Positions 50,041 through 59,712 of a stretch of DNA of 64,000 nucleotides are shown here, one piece after another (the stretch's first letter is position 1; each line of letters opens with the position of its first letter). Location of the stretch: positions 5,723 to 69,722 of the forward strand of contig CAUQKI010000010.1 of the NCBI GenBank assembly GCA_963518955.1. Reading direction: 5' to 3'. Origin of the DNA: JABCPE02 sp963518955. Lineage in GTDB: Bacteria; Bacteroidota; Bacteroidia; Flavobacteriales; Weeksellaceae. Under the pieces are notes generated by a model. It was not told the origin of the DNA and made no database searches. It saw only the letters and a list, made by a program, of their open reading frames with translations. The position numbers were made by a program, and so were the translations under genes.

Positions 50041-51546
50041 TTAGTCCAATAAATTTAATTCAATAACAGGTTTGGCTTTTTCTACTCTTTTTTTAGAATT
50101 TTCATTTAAATTTTTCAGGTATAAAACTTTATCTAGACTAGCGTATTTATTGGTCATTTTGGCTAAAGATTCTAGCGCGCTCATATCCTTTATTTCGCTG
50201 TTTTTGAAGTCAATAACCACTGTTTTTGGGTCGTTTTTTATATCTAAAATACCTTCAAAAGAAGCCACCGCTCCAAAGAACAAGTCAGAGTTTAGATGAT
50301 AAATTTTCTCAGTGCTATTGTTTTCAGTATTTACGCTGAGTTCATTAGCTTTTTGCCAAGTAAAATTCAGCCCAGAGATGATGATTCCTGTCAGCACAGC
50401 CACTGCTAAATTATGCGTAATGATGGTAATAGCAGTTACTAAAATGATTATGAAAACATCTGTTTTAGGCATTTTATTTAAAATTTGAAAACTAGACCAC
50501 TTGAAGGTCAAAAAAGCAACTACCATCATCACTCCTGTGAGTGCAGCCATAGGAATTCTCTCGATAATAGGCGCTGCAATGAGGACAATCATAAGAATAG
50601 CCAAAGCCGCGATAACCCCAGAAACTCTGCTTCTAGAACCAGCATTGAGATTTACCAGAGTCTGTGCAATCATAGGACAGCCTCCCATCCCTGAGAAAAA
50701 GCCGTTCAGAATGTTAGAAGCTCCTTGTGCAAGGCTTTCTCGAGAGCCGTTTCCTTTGGTTTCGGTAATTTCATCAACGAGGTTTAGGGTCAAAAGCCCC
50801 TCTGTAAGCCCCACAGCAGCGACTATAGCCCCAGCAGGAAGGATAATCATGAAAGTTTCCCAAGTCAGAGGAACATTTGGAATATGAAATGGCGGAAGAG
50901 AACCGCTGATAGGAGAGATGTCGCCCACGGTTTTAGTCTCAATTCCGAAAACTAAAACAATCGTAAATACGACGATAATCGCCATCAATGATGAAGGAAC
51001 TGCTTTTGATATTTTAGGGAAAAGCCAAGTAATCAATACGGTAAGAGCCACCAGTCCAGCCATTATCATCATCGGTGTTTCTGTGAGCCATTCCATTTGT
51101 CCATCAGGTGCAGCAGTTTTGAATTGTTCCAGCTGAGCCGAAAAAATAATCACAGCCAAACCATTTACAAATCCATACATCACCGAACTTGGAACGAGGC
51201 GGATGTATTTAGCCCATTTAAAAATTCCTACAATCAGCTGAATAACCCCAGCCATCGCCACTGCTGCAAAGGCATAGTCTAAACCATGAAGTTTTATAAG
51301 TCCAATGAGCGTGACCACAGTAGCCCCAGCACCTCCCGAAATAAGTCCAGGTCTGCCGCCAAACATCGCTGCTACCAGTCCAGCGATGAATGCCGCATAA
51401 AGCCCAGAAAGAGGCGGAAATCCTGCTAAAATAGCGAAAGAAAGAGACTCTGGAATCATGGTCATCGCCACAGTCAGCCCCGCTAAAATTTCTATTCTCC
51501 AATTGATTTTTTGGTCAAGGTTGAAAAATTGTAATATCTTATCCAT
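50041..51546 (-). CDS. SulP family inorganic anion transporter
   Basis: A 501-residue inner-membrane transporter with 10-12 hydrophobic segments and a C-terminal STAS domain (about residues 420-500, with TVVIDFKNSEIKDMSALE). The N-terminal signature region AGLTVAMTMIPESLSFAILAGFPPLSGLYAA is typical of SulP/SLC26 proteins, which carry sulfate, bicarbonate or other anions. No carbonic anhydrase is adjacent, so the substrate is open. Confidence 0.9.
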   Translation of the reverse strand: MDKILQFFNLDQKINWRIEILAGLTVAMTMIPESLSFAILAGFPPLSGLYAAFIAGLVAAMFGGRPGLISGGAGATVVTLIGLIKLHGLDYAFAAVAMAGVIQLIVGIFKWAKYIRLVPSSVMYGFVNGLAVIIFSAQLEQFKTAAPDGQMEWLTETPMMIMAGLVALTVLITWLFPKISKAVPSSLMAIIVVFTIVLVFGIETKTVGDISPISGSLPPFHIPNVPLTWETFMIILPAGAIVAAVGLTEGLLTLNLVDEITETKGNGSRESLAQGASNILNGFFSGMGGCPMIAQTLVNLNAGSRSRVSGVIAALAILMIVLIAAPIIERIPMAALTGVMMVVAFLTFKWSSFQILNKMPKTDVFIIILVTAITIITHNLAVAVLTGIIISGLNFTWQKANELSVNTENNSTEKIYHLNSDLFFGAVASFEGILDIKNDPKTVVIDFKNSEIKDMSALESLAKMTNKYASLDKVLYLKNLNENSKKRVEKAKPVIELNLLD

Positions 51547-51683
51547 GAAATTTATTTTTTAAAGATTTACAAAATTAGATAATCCCATTAGATTAACTAA
51601 AAATTAGAAATATGAAATATCTCATTTATTCATTTAAAATCAAATTTTAAGAAGCGATATTATAAAAATTCAATAAGAAATGT

Positions 51684-51691
51684 TATCTTTG
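51684..51691 (+). promoter_or_regulatory. -7 element of the lipoyl E2 gene
   Basis: TATCTTTG matches TAnnTTTG, 20 bp before the ATG at 51711; no clear TTG partner. Confidence 0.45.
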
Positions 51692-51710
51692 TGGTTTGTA
51701 ATAAAGAGTT

Positions 51711-53039
51711 ATGGTAGAATATAAATTGTTATTACCTTCCATGGGAGAAGGTGTGATGGAGGCAACCGTTATAGAATGGCTTTTTAAAGAAGGAGATTTT
51801 GTAGCTGAGGATGATAGTGTAGTGGAAATCGCTACGGATAAAGTGGATTCTGATGTTCCCACACCTGTTTCTGGAAAAATCGTTAAGATTTTGGTAGAAA
51901 AAGACCAAGTTGCAAAAGTAGGAGAACCTATCGCAATATTAGAAATACAAGGAGAGGGGACAGCAGATGCTCAGCCAGAAGCTGATAAGAAAGAAGAGGA
52001 AACCAAAGAAGAAATAGTAGAAGATAAAGTGGTAGATCTTTTGGAGGAGCCATTTAAAATCGTGCCTGTTTCTATGCCGGTGAGCATAGAGGGAATGAAT
52101 CTTTCACCGCTGGTAAGGTCTATTATCCAAGAAGAAAATATAACAGAAGAAGAGCTGAAAAGCATCCAAGGAAGAGGGTTGGAAGGCAGAATCACGAAAG
52201 AAGATATTTTAGAATTTGTCAGCAATAGAGGAAATGCGAAAACTGTACAGCAGCCAAAAGCAGCAGAATCTAATGCATTATCAGCTCCGAAACCAGTTCA
52301 GGCTTCTGCACCAGCTGTGACAGCTAATGAAGGTGATGAAATTATCCAAATGGATAGAATGAGAAAAATCATCGCTGAAAATATGTTGCTCAGCAAACAG
52401 ATTTCTCCGCATGTAAGCTCGTTTATAGAAACAGATGTTACAAACATCGTAAAATGGAGAGCCAAAAACAAGTCTTCATTTGAGAAGAGAGAAGGAGAGA
52501 AGCTTACCTATATGCCTATCTTCGTGAGAGCTGTGGTAAAGGCAATTCAGGATTTCCCAATGATAAACATCTCTGTAGATGGAGACAAAATCATCAAGAG
52601 AAAGAATATAAATATAGGAATAGCGGCAGCATTGCCAGATGGTAACCTTATCGTTCCTGTTATTAAGAACGCTGACCAGCTTAGTCTAAGTGGCTTAGCG
52701 AAGGCTATCAATGCTGTAGTGGATAAAGCAAGAAACAAAAAACTCAGCCCGCAGGATATTCAGGGAGCTACCTATACTATTTCTAATATAGGGACTTTCG
52801 GAAATCTTATGGGAACACCTATCATTCCACAGCCGCAGGTTGCGATATTGGCCATAGGAGCGATTGTCAAAAAACCAGCAGTTTTAGAAACTCCACAAGG
52901 AGATGTGATAGCAATACGACAAAAAATGTTTATGTCTCATTCCTACGACCATAGAGTAGTGGATGGCTCACTTGGAGGATTGTTCTTAAAACGAGTGAAT
53001 GACTACCTTGAAGAGTTTGACCTACATACAGAAATATAA
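51711..53039 (+). CDS. 2-oxo acid dehydrogenase complex E2 (dihydrolipoamide acyltransferase)
   Basis: The acyl-transferring core of a 2-oxo acid dehydrogenase complex. The 442-residue protein has an N-terminal lipoyl domain (Lys44 in ATDKVDSDVPTP), an acidic linker, a peripheral-subunit-binding domain (about residues 128-165, LSPLVRSIIQEENITEEEL), an Ala-Pro linker and the catalytic core ending in SYDHRVVDG (His414, Asp418). One lipoyl domain suggests the branched-chain or 2-oxoglutarate type, but the E1 and E3 genes are not adjacent, so the complex cannot be named. Confidence 0.88.
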   Translation: MVEYKLLLPSMGEGVMEATVIEWLFKEGDFVAEDDSVVEIATDKVDSDVPTPVSGKIVKILVEKDQVAKVGEPIAILEIQGEGTADAQPEADKKEEETKEEIVEDKVVDLLEEPFKIVPVSMPVSIEGMNLSPLVRSIIQEENITEEELKSIQGRGLEGRITKEDILEFVSNRGNAKTVQQPKAAESNALSAPKPVQASAPAVTANEGDEIIQMDRMRKIIAENMLLSKQISPHVSSFIETDVTNIVKWRAKNKSSFEKREGEKLTYMPIFVRAVVKAIQDFPMINISVDGDKIIKRKNINIGIAAALPDGNLIVPVIKNADQLSLSGLAKAINAVVDKARNKKLSPQDIQGATYTISNIGTFGNLMGTPIIPQPQVAILAIGAIVKKPAVLETPQGDVIAIRQKMFMSHSYDHRVVDGSLGGLFLKRVNDYLEEFDLHTEI

Positions 53040-53056
53040 TTATAAAATTTATAAAT

Positions 53057-53088
53057 AAAAAAGCGTTCAATAAAATGAACGCTTTTTT
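53057..53088. terminator. Bidirectional terminator between E2 and the esterase lipoprotein
   Basis: AAAAAGCGTTCA pairs with TGAACGCTTTTT, followed by T6; the two genes converge on it. Confidence 0.88.
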
Positions 53089-53092
53089 GTAT

Positions 53093-54067
53093 CTAATTTT
53101 TTCTTTGTTTGAAGAGCCAATCTCTTACACTTTTCAGTTTATAGGCGTAATCAAAGGAATACATATGTTCTCCTCCTTTCCATGATTGGGCAGATTCAGG
53201 AACTACAGTTTTTGGAGTAAATCTTACAAAATTGATATCATAACCTTCTTTTATAAGGGCATTTACTTTAGCATTTTGGTCTTTTATAGGAAGTTGTGCA
53301 GAAAATTCTACTTCTCCAAATTTTGCTCCTTCTTTATTTAAAACTTCACTGAGAGCATTCATTCCCACAGAAGCTTTTGGGTCAGCAGCAGAGATTATGT
53401 AAAAGAATTTCTTTTTTGCTAAAGGTGCTAAAATATTAGCATCCCATTGACTACCAACGAATAAAGATGCAGCAAAAACATCAGGGTATTTTATATTGAA
53501 GTGAAAAGAAATCATTCCTCCCATAGACTGACCTGTCGTATAGAGACGATTTTTGTCAATGCTGTATTCTTTGGTTATTTTTTGGAGTAATCTCATAGCC
53601 ACATCAGCCTCTTTGCTTACTTGCCATTGGTCATTAGTCACATTTTCAGGTCCATCAAAAGCAGGAACCAATACAAAACTTGGATTGTCTCTTTGAGTTT
53701 CATCCATTGCCCATATAAATCCACCATAGCCTTGTTTTAACGGAGACATCGCTCCTTTTCCTGTGGTGCTGGCATCTGCCATGAAAAGAACCAAAGGATA
53801 AGATTTTTTGGCATCATAGTTTTTAGGAACAAAGAGATTGTAAGTCATCGTACGCCCTGTGATTTCATCATGAAATTGTAAGGTTTGGAATTTTGGTGCC
53901 ATGATTTCTCTCAATCTTAAAAGTTCGGTATCATAGCTTTTGTCAGCTCCTCCATAAGAAGTATCCCAAGCCGAAGTTGTTTGGTTTTGAGAATTTGTAA
54001 CGGTTTTCTGTGTCTCACAGGACATCACTGTCAGGGCAAATAATGCCGAGTAAAAAAGTTTATTCAT
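53093..54067 (-). CDS. Alpha/beta-hydrolase (esterase or peptidase-like) lipoprotein
   Basis: A 324-residue lipoprotein (lipobox VMSC, Cys17) of the alpha/beta-hydrolase superfamily. The nucleophile elbow is GQSMGG (Ser181). The mature N-terminal part (MTYNLFVPKNYDAKKSYPLVLFMADAS) is typical of secreted esterase and prolyl-oligopeptidase-like predicted peptidases that bacteria use on polyester or peptide substrates. His and Asp partners are probable but not certain from the sequence alone. Attached to the outer membrane by its lipid. Confidence 0.8.
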   Translation of the reverse strand: MNKLFYSALFALTVMSCETQKTVTNSQNQTTSAWDTSYGGADKSYDTELLRLREIMAPKFQTLQFHDEITGRTMTYNLFVPKNYDAKKSYPLVLFMADASTTGKGAMSPLKQGYGGFIWAMDETQRDNPSFVLVPAFDGPENVTNDQWQVSKEADVAMRLLQKITKEYSIDKNRLYTTGQSMGGMISFHFNIKYPDVFAASLFVGSQWDANILAPLAKKKFFYIISAADPKASVGMNALSEVLNKEGAKFGEVEFSAQLPIKDQNAKVNALIKEGYDINFVRFTPKTVVPESAQSWKGGEHMYSFDYAYKLKSVRDWLFKQRKN

Positions 54068-54115
54068 AATGCTAATATATTTAGTTTGATTATGAAAAAA
54101 GGATAAAGTTAAAAA

Positions 54116-54964
54116 TTAAATTAAAATTTTCAGACTTTTAGGAAGGACTTTTACTTTCACAGGACAGGAAATCTGTTTGTACTCGCCATCTATATGCCAT
54201 GTGTCTGTATCCAGCGAAAACTCTAGTTCCGAACAAGTGAAATAAGTCAAATATTTATCCTGTTTCAAGGTTTTTGCAAACATTTTCAATGCAAATGGAG
54301 CAGCGTACCAAACAGGGAATTTTTTTACCAAAACCACATCTACCAAACCATCCATTACCAGCGCCTGTGGAGCAATGTAAGCATTATTCCCGAATTGTCT
54401 GGTATTCGCAAGGTTCATCATCAGATATTCACCATTGTAGGATTTATATTTCTCCTCAAAACTGATATTGATAGGTTTAAACTTAAAAAATGTGCTGATA
54501 GAGGTCTTGATATAATTCGCAAAACCTCGGCTGGTTTTCTCAAAATTCTTCGCGACCTCGCCATCAAATCCTGCTCCAGAAAGATTAATAGACAGTTTGT
54601 CATTGATAGTAAAAGTATCTATTTCCCTATGTTTTCTATTTTTAATTTTAGAAAGAAGGGTGTCTATATTTTTAGAAAAATGGTTCTCATTCGCAAAACC
54701 ATTTCCAGAACCTGCTGGGAATATTCCGAGAATTTTATCCGTGTTGATGAGCTTCTGAGCCACCGTAGATATCGTCCCATCGCCGCCCACAGCCACGAAA
54801 ATATCCACCTTGTCCATATTATTTTCTATGAAATAAAAAGTGTCCTCTATCGATTTAGAAATGAGATAAAATGGCTTTTCTACCCTTTTTTCTAAATCAT
54901 TTACAAAAGGTTTGTATTCTTTTTTCGCGGAGAAAGGATTGATGATAAATGCTACTCGTTCCAT
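54116..54964 (-). CDS. Diacylglycerol kinase family lipid kinase
   Basis: A 282-residue cytoplasmic-face lipid kinase of the DgkB/YegS type that phosphorylates diacylglycerol or related lipids. It has the NTP-binding glycine-rich motif VAVGGDGTIST (about residues 57-67) and the GIFPAGSGNGFANE motif. The C-terminal beta-sandwich (SLDTDTWHIDGEYKQISCPVKVKVLP) is intact. It lies 13 bp downstream of korB in the obg operon. Confidence 0.87.
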   Translation of the reverse strand: MERVAFIINPFSAKKEYKPFVNDLEKRVEKPFYLISKSIEDTFYFIENNMDKVDIFVAVGGDGTISTVAQKLINTDKILGIFPAGSGNGFANENHFSKNIDTLLSKIKNRKHREIDTFTINDKLSINLSGAGFDGEVAKNFEKTSRGFANYIKTSISTFFKFKPINISFEEKYKSYNGEYLMMNLANTRQFGNNAYIAPQALVMDGLVDVVLVKKFPVWYAAPFALKMFAKTLKQDKYLTYFTCSELEFSLDTDTWHIDGEYKQISCPVKVKVLPKSLKILI

Positions 54965-54977
54965 TTTTTGATATAAA

Positions 54978-55982
54978 TTAAACTGTCCATGTGATATTTC
55001 CGTTCAGAATTTGCTGCATATCTGGCTTGTTTTTTTCCACTTGATTGGTAAAAGTTTCTTCGTAAGAAGCTCTATTTTTTTTATAAAAAACACCGAAAGG
55101 GCGCGGAAAATCAGAAAATTCTTCATCAAAATTAAACCTTGCCAAAATCTGGGCTTTCAGGATAGAAGTTTCGTCATGTATCCAAAGCTTTGATTCATCG
55201 GTATCTTCCGTAATATCAATGATTTTTGGTTCAAAATTTTCTAAAATAATTCCTTTGGATAAATCTTTTCCGAATTTCAAAGGTTTTCCGTTTTCCAGAT
55301 AGAGATTTGCCTCTTCTTTGGTGGCTTTATTGGTAAATTCATCAAAAACGCCATCGTTGAAAATTACACAATTTTGGTAAATTTCCACAAAAGAAGTTCC
55401 TTTGTGTTTCTGTGCTTCCAAAAGCACTTCTCGAAGGCTTTTCGGCTCTCTGTCCAGCGTTCGCGAAACAAATGTAGCTCCGCTCCCCAAGGCAAGACTC
55501 AGCGGATTAAAAGGCTGGTCTATCACCCCGAAAGGCGAAGATTTAGTTTTCAGGCCAAGCTGGGAAGTTGGCGAAAATTGTCCTTTGGTCAGTCCATAGA
55601 TTTCATTATTGAAAAGAAGGATATTCACATCTAAATTCCTCCTCATCAGGTGTATAAAGTGATTTCCACCGATGCTAAGCCCATCGCCGTCTCCTGTGAT
55701 GATCCATACATTCAGCTCAGGATTAGCCAGTTTGATGCCCGTAGCCACCGCAGGCGCACGCCCATGGATACTATGGATGCCGTAGGTGTTCATATAGTAA
55801 GGAAACCGCGATGAACAGCCGATTCCTGACACGAAAACCATATTTTCCCTCTTGATACCGATTTCAGGGAGAATGCTCTGAACCTGCTTTAAAATAGAAT
55901 AATCGCCACAGCCAGGGCACCATTTTACCTCTTGGTCTGATGCGAAATCTTTTGCGGTGTAAGTTTGGATTTCTTCTTGCAT
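54978..55982 (-). CDS. 2-oxoacid:ferredoxin oxidoreductase beta subunit
   Basis: The thiamine-pyrophosphate-binding subunit of a 2-oxoacid:acceptor oxidoreductase, oxidising 2-oxoglutarate or pyruvate to acyl-CoA with ferredoxin. The 334-residue protein has the iron-sulfur/TPP region WCPGCGDYSILKQVQ near the start, further cysteine in SGIGCSSRF, and the TPP motif TGDGDGLSIGGNHF. The ATG ending at 55982 is 5 bp after the obg stop; an in-frame start at 55994 would overlap obg. The alpha subunit gene is usually adjacent but is absent here. Confidence 0.85.
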   Translation of the reverse strand: MQEEIQTYTAKDFASDQEVKWCPGCGDYSILKQVQSILPEIGIKRENMVFVSGIGCSSRFPYYMNTYGIHSIHGRAPAVATGIKLANPELNVWIITGDGDGLSIGGNHFIHLMRRNLDVNILLFNNEIYGLTKGQFSPTSQLGLKTKSSPFGVIDQPFNPLSLALGSGATFVSRTLDREPKSLREVLLEAQKHKGTSFVEIYQNCVIFNDGVFDEFTNKATKEEANLYLENGKPLKFGKDLSKGIILENFEPKIIDITEDTDESKLWIHDETSILKAQILARFNFDEEFSDFPRPFGVFYKKNRASYEETFTNQVEKNKPDMQQILNGNITWTV

Positions 55983-55986
55983 AATT

Positions 55987-56970
55987 TTATCCATGTAAGT
56001 GTTTCCAAATCATATCTTTAAGTTCCATTAGCCCCTCCTGCGTAACTCCAGAGAAGAACAAAGGCTTGTATTTTTCTGGAAATTCGGCTGAAATTTCGGC
56101 CTTTAATTCATCATCCAAAAGGTCTGATTTCGAAACAGATACGATGAAATCTTTATCTAAAAGTTCTGGATTGTATTCTTTTAATTCGTTTTCCAAAATT
56201 TTAAACTCTTCATAATGATTTTTGGAATCTGCTGGGATAAGGAATAAAAGAATGGAATTTCGTTCAATATGTCTCAAAAACCTGTGTCCCAGACCTCTTC
56301 CTTCTGCTGCACCTTCTATAATCCCTGGAATATCCGCCATTACGAAAGATTTGTAATTTCTGTATTCTACAATTCCCAGATTGGGTGTGAGTGTAGTGAA
56401 GGCATAATCTGCAATTTTTGGTTTTGCTGCCGAAACCACGGATAAAAGCGTAGATTTACCAGCATTAGGAAAGCCCACCAAACCTACATCTGCAAGGACT
56501 TTCAGCTCAAAGATGATGTAGCCCTCTTCTCCAGGAAGCCCAGGCTGTGCATAGCGAGGAGTCTGATTGGTAGCAGATTTAAAATGCTCATTCCCAAGAC
56601 CTCCCTTTCCACCTTTCATCAAGATGATTTCTTGTCCGTGTTCTAATATTTCGCCTAATATTTCGCCGTTTTCATTTCGTGCAACCGTTCCCACAGGCAC
56701 TTCGATATAGACATCCTCGCCGAAACGCCCAGTGAGCTGGTTTTTACCCCCTGGCTGTCCGTTTTCTGCCTTTATGTGGCGGGTATACCGAAGCGGAAGA
56801 AGTGTCCATTCCTGTGCATTTCCTTTCATGATGACATGTCCGCCACGCCCTCCATCGCCGCCATCAGGGCCGCCTTTTGCTATATATTTTTCTCTTCTAA
56901 GATGAGCTGAACCAGCACCACCATGCCCCGACTGGCAGTGGATTTTAACATAATCTACAAAATTTGACAT
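55987..56970 (-). CDS. obg: GTPase Obg/CgtA
   Basis: A ribosome-associated GTPase linked to 50S assembly and stress control. The 327-residue protein has the glycine-rich Obg fold (residues 1-155, with GGDGGRGGHV and LGNEHFKSATNQ) and a G domain with GFPNAGKSTL (G1), DIPGIIEG (G3) and a G4-type SKSD. The C-terminal OCT extension found in some homologues is absent. First gene of a minus-strand operon with korB and the lipid kinase. Confidence 0.95.
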   Translation of the reverse strand: MSNFVDYVKIHCQSGHGGAGSAHLRREKYIAKGGPDGGDGGRGGHVIMKGNAQEWTLLPLRYTRHIKAENGQPGGKNQLTGRFGEDVYIEVPVGTVARNENGEILGEILEHGQEIILMKGGKGGLGNEHFKSATNQTPRYAQPGLPGEEGYIIFELKVLADVGLVGFPNAGKSTLLSVVSAAKPKIADYAFTTLTPNLGIVEYRNYKSFVMADIPGIIEGAAEGRGLGHRFLRHIERNSILLFLIPADSKNHYEEFKILENELKEYNPELLDKDFIVSVSKSDLLDDELKAEISAEFPEKYKPLFFSGVTQEGLMELKDMIWKHLHG

Positions 56971-57064
56971 AGATATTTTTTTGAAATGTTTTAGGTTTGA
57001 AAATTTTTCAAACCGATTGCAAAGATAAAAATTAAATTGATAAACTTCTGAAAATAGGCAGCAT

Positions 57065-57103
57065 AAAAAAGGCTTCCAATTTTTATTGAAAGCCTCTTTT
57101 TTG
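57065..57103 (-). terminator. Terminator after adk
   Basis: AAAGGCTTCCAAT and ATTGAAAGCCT form an imperfect stem flanked by A and T runs, between adk and obg on the minus strand. Confidence 0.75.
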
Positions 57104-57104
57104 T

Positions 57105-57683
57105 TTATTTGATTTTTTCTACTTCTGCGTAGAGTTTTTCTGCGATTTCTGCGATTTCTCCTACGCCGTTCACTTCTACATATTTGCCCTGTTTTTTGTA
57201 AAGTTCAGCTACTTCGGCAGTTTTAGTGTAGTATTCTTTTATTCGGTTTCGGATGATGTTTTCATCAGCATCATCACTTCTGCCGCTGGTTTTACCGCGT
57301 TCCAAAAGCCTTTTTACCAATATTTCATCTTCTACAACGAGGGAAAGACAAATGTCAATCTGATCATTCAGCACATTTTTTACAATATCCTCCAATGCCT
57401 CAGTCTGGAATGCAGTTCTTGGAAATCCATCGAAGATAAACCCTTGAGCATCAGTTGGTTTTTTAAGTTCATCGATAAGCATATCGATGGTAACTTGGTC
57501 TGGAACAAGCTCTCCTTTATCCATGTAGGATTTGGCTAATTTACCAAGTTCTGTTTCATTCTTGATATTATGTCTGAAAAGGTCTCCTGTGGAGATTTGT
57601 TTCAAGTTGAATTTCTGGATTAAATTCTGAGCCTGAGTGCCTTTACCACTTCCTGGAGGCCCAAAGAGTACGATATTTATCAT
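57105..57683 (-). CDS. adk: Adenylate kinase (short-LID type)
   Basis: Equilibrates ATP, ADP and AMP. The 192-residue protein has the P-loop GPPGSGKGTQA, the NMP-binding DGFPRT motif and a short LID (GKTSGRSDDADENIIRNRI) without the zinc cysteines of long-LID enzymes. Follows hpt at 21 bp on the minus strand. Confidence 0.95.
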   Translation of the reverse strand: MINIVLFGPPGSGKGTQAQNLIQKFNLKQISTGDLFRHNIKNETELGKLAKSYMDKGELVPDQVTIDMLIDELKKPTDAQGFIFDGFPRTAFQTEALEDIVKNVLNDQIDICLSLVVEDEILVKRLLERGKTSGRSDDADENIIRNRIKEYYTKTAEVAELYKKQGKYVEVNGVGEIAEIAEKLYAEVEKIK

Positions 57684-57704
57684 TTTATGAAGAGTTATTA
57701 TTTT

Positions 57705-58262
57705 TTAGTGGTTGATTCTTCCTTCTTCGAGCTGGTAGAGGTCTGGAAGGTTTCTTCCAAGTTCATCATAGTCTAATCCGTAGCCCAGCACGAATTTATT
57801 AGGAATTTCTTTTGCTACATAATCAATCGTGAAATTTTTCTTGAAAACTTCTGGTTTTAGCAGCAGAGAAGCTACTTTCAAAGATTTTGGGCGATGTGTA
57901 TTTTTGAAATATTCGATAAGACTTTCTATCGTATTTCCTGTATCTACGATGTCTTCCATCAAGATAATGTGTCTGCCCTCTACATCCTTGGTTAAATCCA
58001 TTTTTTTATAAACGATTCCCGTAGACTGAAGCCCGCCATTGTAAGAACTTACCTGTAAAAATGCCACTTCGCATCTTCCTGGGTAATATTTCATAAAGTC
58101 TGAAAAGAACATAAAAACGCCGTTCAATACTCCGATAAACACAGGAACTTCATCCTTGTAGTCTTCGTAAACCTTTTCTGCAAGGTCTTTTATTACTTTC
58201 TGCAGTTCCTCATTGGTAAGATAAGGAACGAAATGTTTGTCATGAATTGTAATACTGCTCAT
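57705..58262 (-). CDS. hpt: Hypoxanthine phosphoribosyltransferase
   Basis: Salvages hypoxanthine and guanine to IMP and GMP. The 185-residue protein carries the PRPP-binding signature ILMEDIVDTGNTIES and the type I PRTase fold. Cotranscribed with adk; a hpt-adk-obg order is common in Flavobacteriia. Confidence 0.94.
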   Translation of the reverse strand: MSSITIHDKHFVPYLTNEELQKVIKDLAEKVYEDYKDEVPVFIGVLNGVFMFFSDFMKYYPGRCEVAFLQVSSYNGGLQSTGIVYKKMDLTKDVEGRHIILMEDIVDTGNTIESLIEYFKNTHRPKSLKVASLLLKPEVFKKNFTIDYVAKEIPNKFVLGYGLDYDELGRNLPDLYQLEEGRINH

Positions 58263-58365
58263 ATTTTTCCAAAATGCAAAAATAAGAATTTTATTGTTTG
58301 TTTCTATTAAAAATCAAGATTAAATTTTGATAAATCAACTTTACTGCATTAAATGAAAAGAATAT

Positions 58366-58396
58366 TTGTTTTAGAAAAAATTATAAATTAAATTTG
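58366..58396 (+). promoter_or_regulatory. purA promoter (TTG-N20-TAAATTTG)
   Basis: TTG (58366-58368) and TAAATTTG (58389-58396) are 20 bp apart, matching the flavobacterial consensus; the ATG is 26 bp downstream. Confidence 0.72.
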
Positions 58397-58422
58397 TCAC
58401 ATTACAATAAAAACAAATAATT

Positions 58423-59709
58423 ATGTCAACTTATGTAGTTGTTGGTCTTCAGTACGGAGACGAAGGAAAAGGAAAGATTACGGATGTTCTTTCCGCAAAA
58501 TCTGATTATGTAGTCCGCTACCAAGGTGGGAATAATGCTGGACACACGGTGTATGTGGGAGATGAGAAATTCGTTCTTCATCTACTGCCCTCTGGAGTTC
58601 TCCAATGCAAAGGGAAATGTATCATCGCAAATGGTGTGGTGGTAGACCCGAAAGCTTTTATCTCAGAGGTAGAAAAATTAGAGGAAAAAGGCGGAAGAAC
58701 AGACCATATATTCATCAGCCGAAGAGCGCATGTTATTATGCCTTACCATATCCTTCTGGATACTTATAGAGAGGAAGAGCAGGGCGGAACGCAGATTGGT
58801 ACAACTAAAAAGGGTATCGGCCCTTGCTACGAAGACAAAATCGCACGAGTGGGCATTAGGATGATAGACCTTCTAAATCCTGAGGTTTTGAAAGAAAAAA
58901 TAGAGAAAAATCTTAAAATAAAGAATGCTTTATTTGAGAAATATTTCGACAAACCTACACTTAGTTTTGATGAAATTTACAATGAATTTTTAGCCATTGG
59001 TCAAAAGTTAAAAGACCGAATCATCGACACGGAAATAGAAATTAACGAAGCTATAAAAGACGGCAAAAATATCCTTTTCGAAGGGGCACAGGCGCTGATG
59101 CTGGATATTGACTTCGGGACATATCCTTATGTGACTTCTTCATCGCCTTCTACAGGGGGAGTTTGTAGCGGTGCAGGAGTTCCTCCTACAGCTCTGCAAA
59201 ATCTCATCGGAGTTGCCAAAGCCTACACTACAAGGGTAGGGAATGGTCCTTTTCCTACAGAATTAAATGATGATTTAGGAGAAAAAATAAGACAAATAGG
59301 GCATGAATTTGGGGCGACAACGGGCAGACCGCGAAGAACAGGCTGGCTGGATTTGGTTTCGCTGAAACATGCTTGTATGATTAATGGGATTAACAATCTG
59401 GTAATCACTAAACTAGATGTTCTTACAGGAATAAACACTCTGAAAATAGCTACAAAATATCGCACAGAAGACGGAAAAATCATAGATTATTTCACTTCTT
59501 CTACTACCAAACTCTATCATTATGAGCCTATTTATGAAGAACTAAAAGGCTGGGAAGAGGACATCACAAAAGTGAGATATTATGAAGAACTCCCAGAGAA
59601 TGCAAAAAAATATATAGAATTTATAGAACAGTATCTGGGTATCAATGTTTATTTGGTATCTGTGGGGCCAGAGCGTTCGCAAAATATTATAAGAAAAGAA
59701 ATTTTTTAG
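58423..59709 (+). CDS. purA: Adenylosuccinate synthetase
   Basis: Converts IMP and aspartate to adenylosuccinate with GTP. The 428-residue protein starts with VVGLQYGDEGKGKITD, the phosphate-binding loop of the family, and has the NNAGHTV and TTGRPRRTGWLD motifs. Length is standard. It lies upstream of an EptA-like gene (3 bp gap). Confidence 0.96.
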   Translation: MSTYVVVGLQYGDEGKGKITDVLSAKSDYVVRYQGGNNAGHTVYVGDEKFVLHLLPSGVLQCKGKCIIANGVVVDPKAFISEVEKLEEKGGRTDHIFISRRAHVIMPYHILLDTYREEEQGGTQIGTTKKGIGPCYEDKIARVGIRMIDLLNPEVLKEKIEKNLKIKNALFEKYFDKPTLSFDEIYNEFLAIGQKLKDRIIDTEIEINEAIKDGKNILFEGAQALMLDIDFGTYPYVTSSSPSTGGVCSGAGVPPTALQNLIGVAKAYTTRVGNGPFPTELNDDLGEKIRQIGHEFGATTGRPRRTGWLDLVSLKHACMINGINNLVITKLDVLTGINTLKIATKYRTEDGKIIDYFTSSTTKLYHYEPIYEELKGWEEDITKVRYYEELPENAKKYIEFIEQYLGINVYLVSVGPERSQNIIRKEIF

Positions 59710-59712
59710 AAA

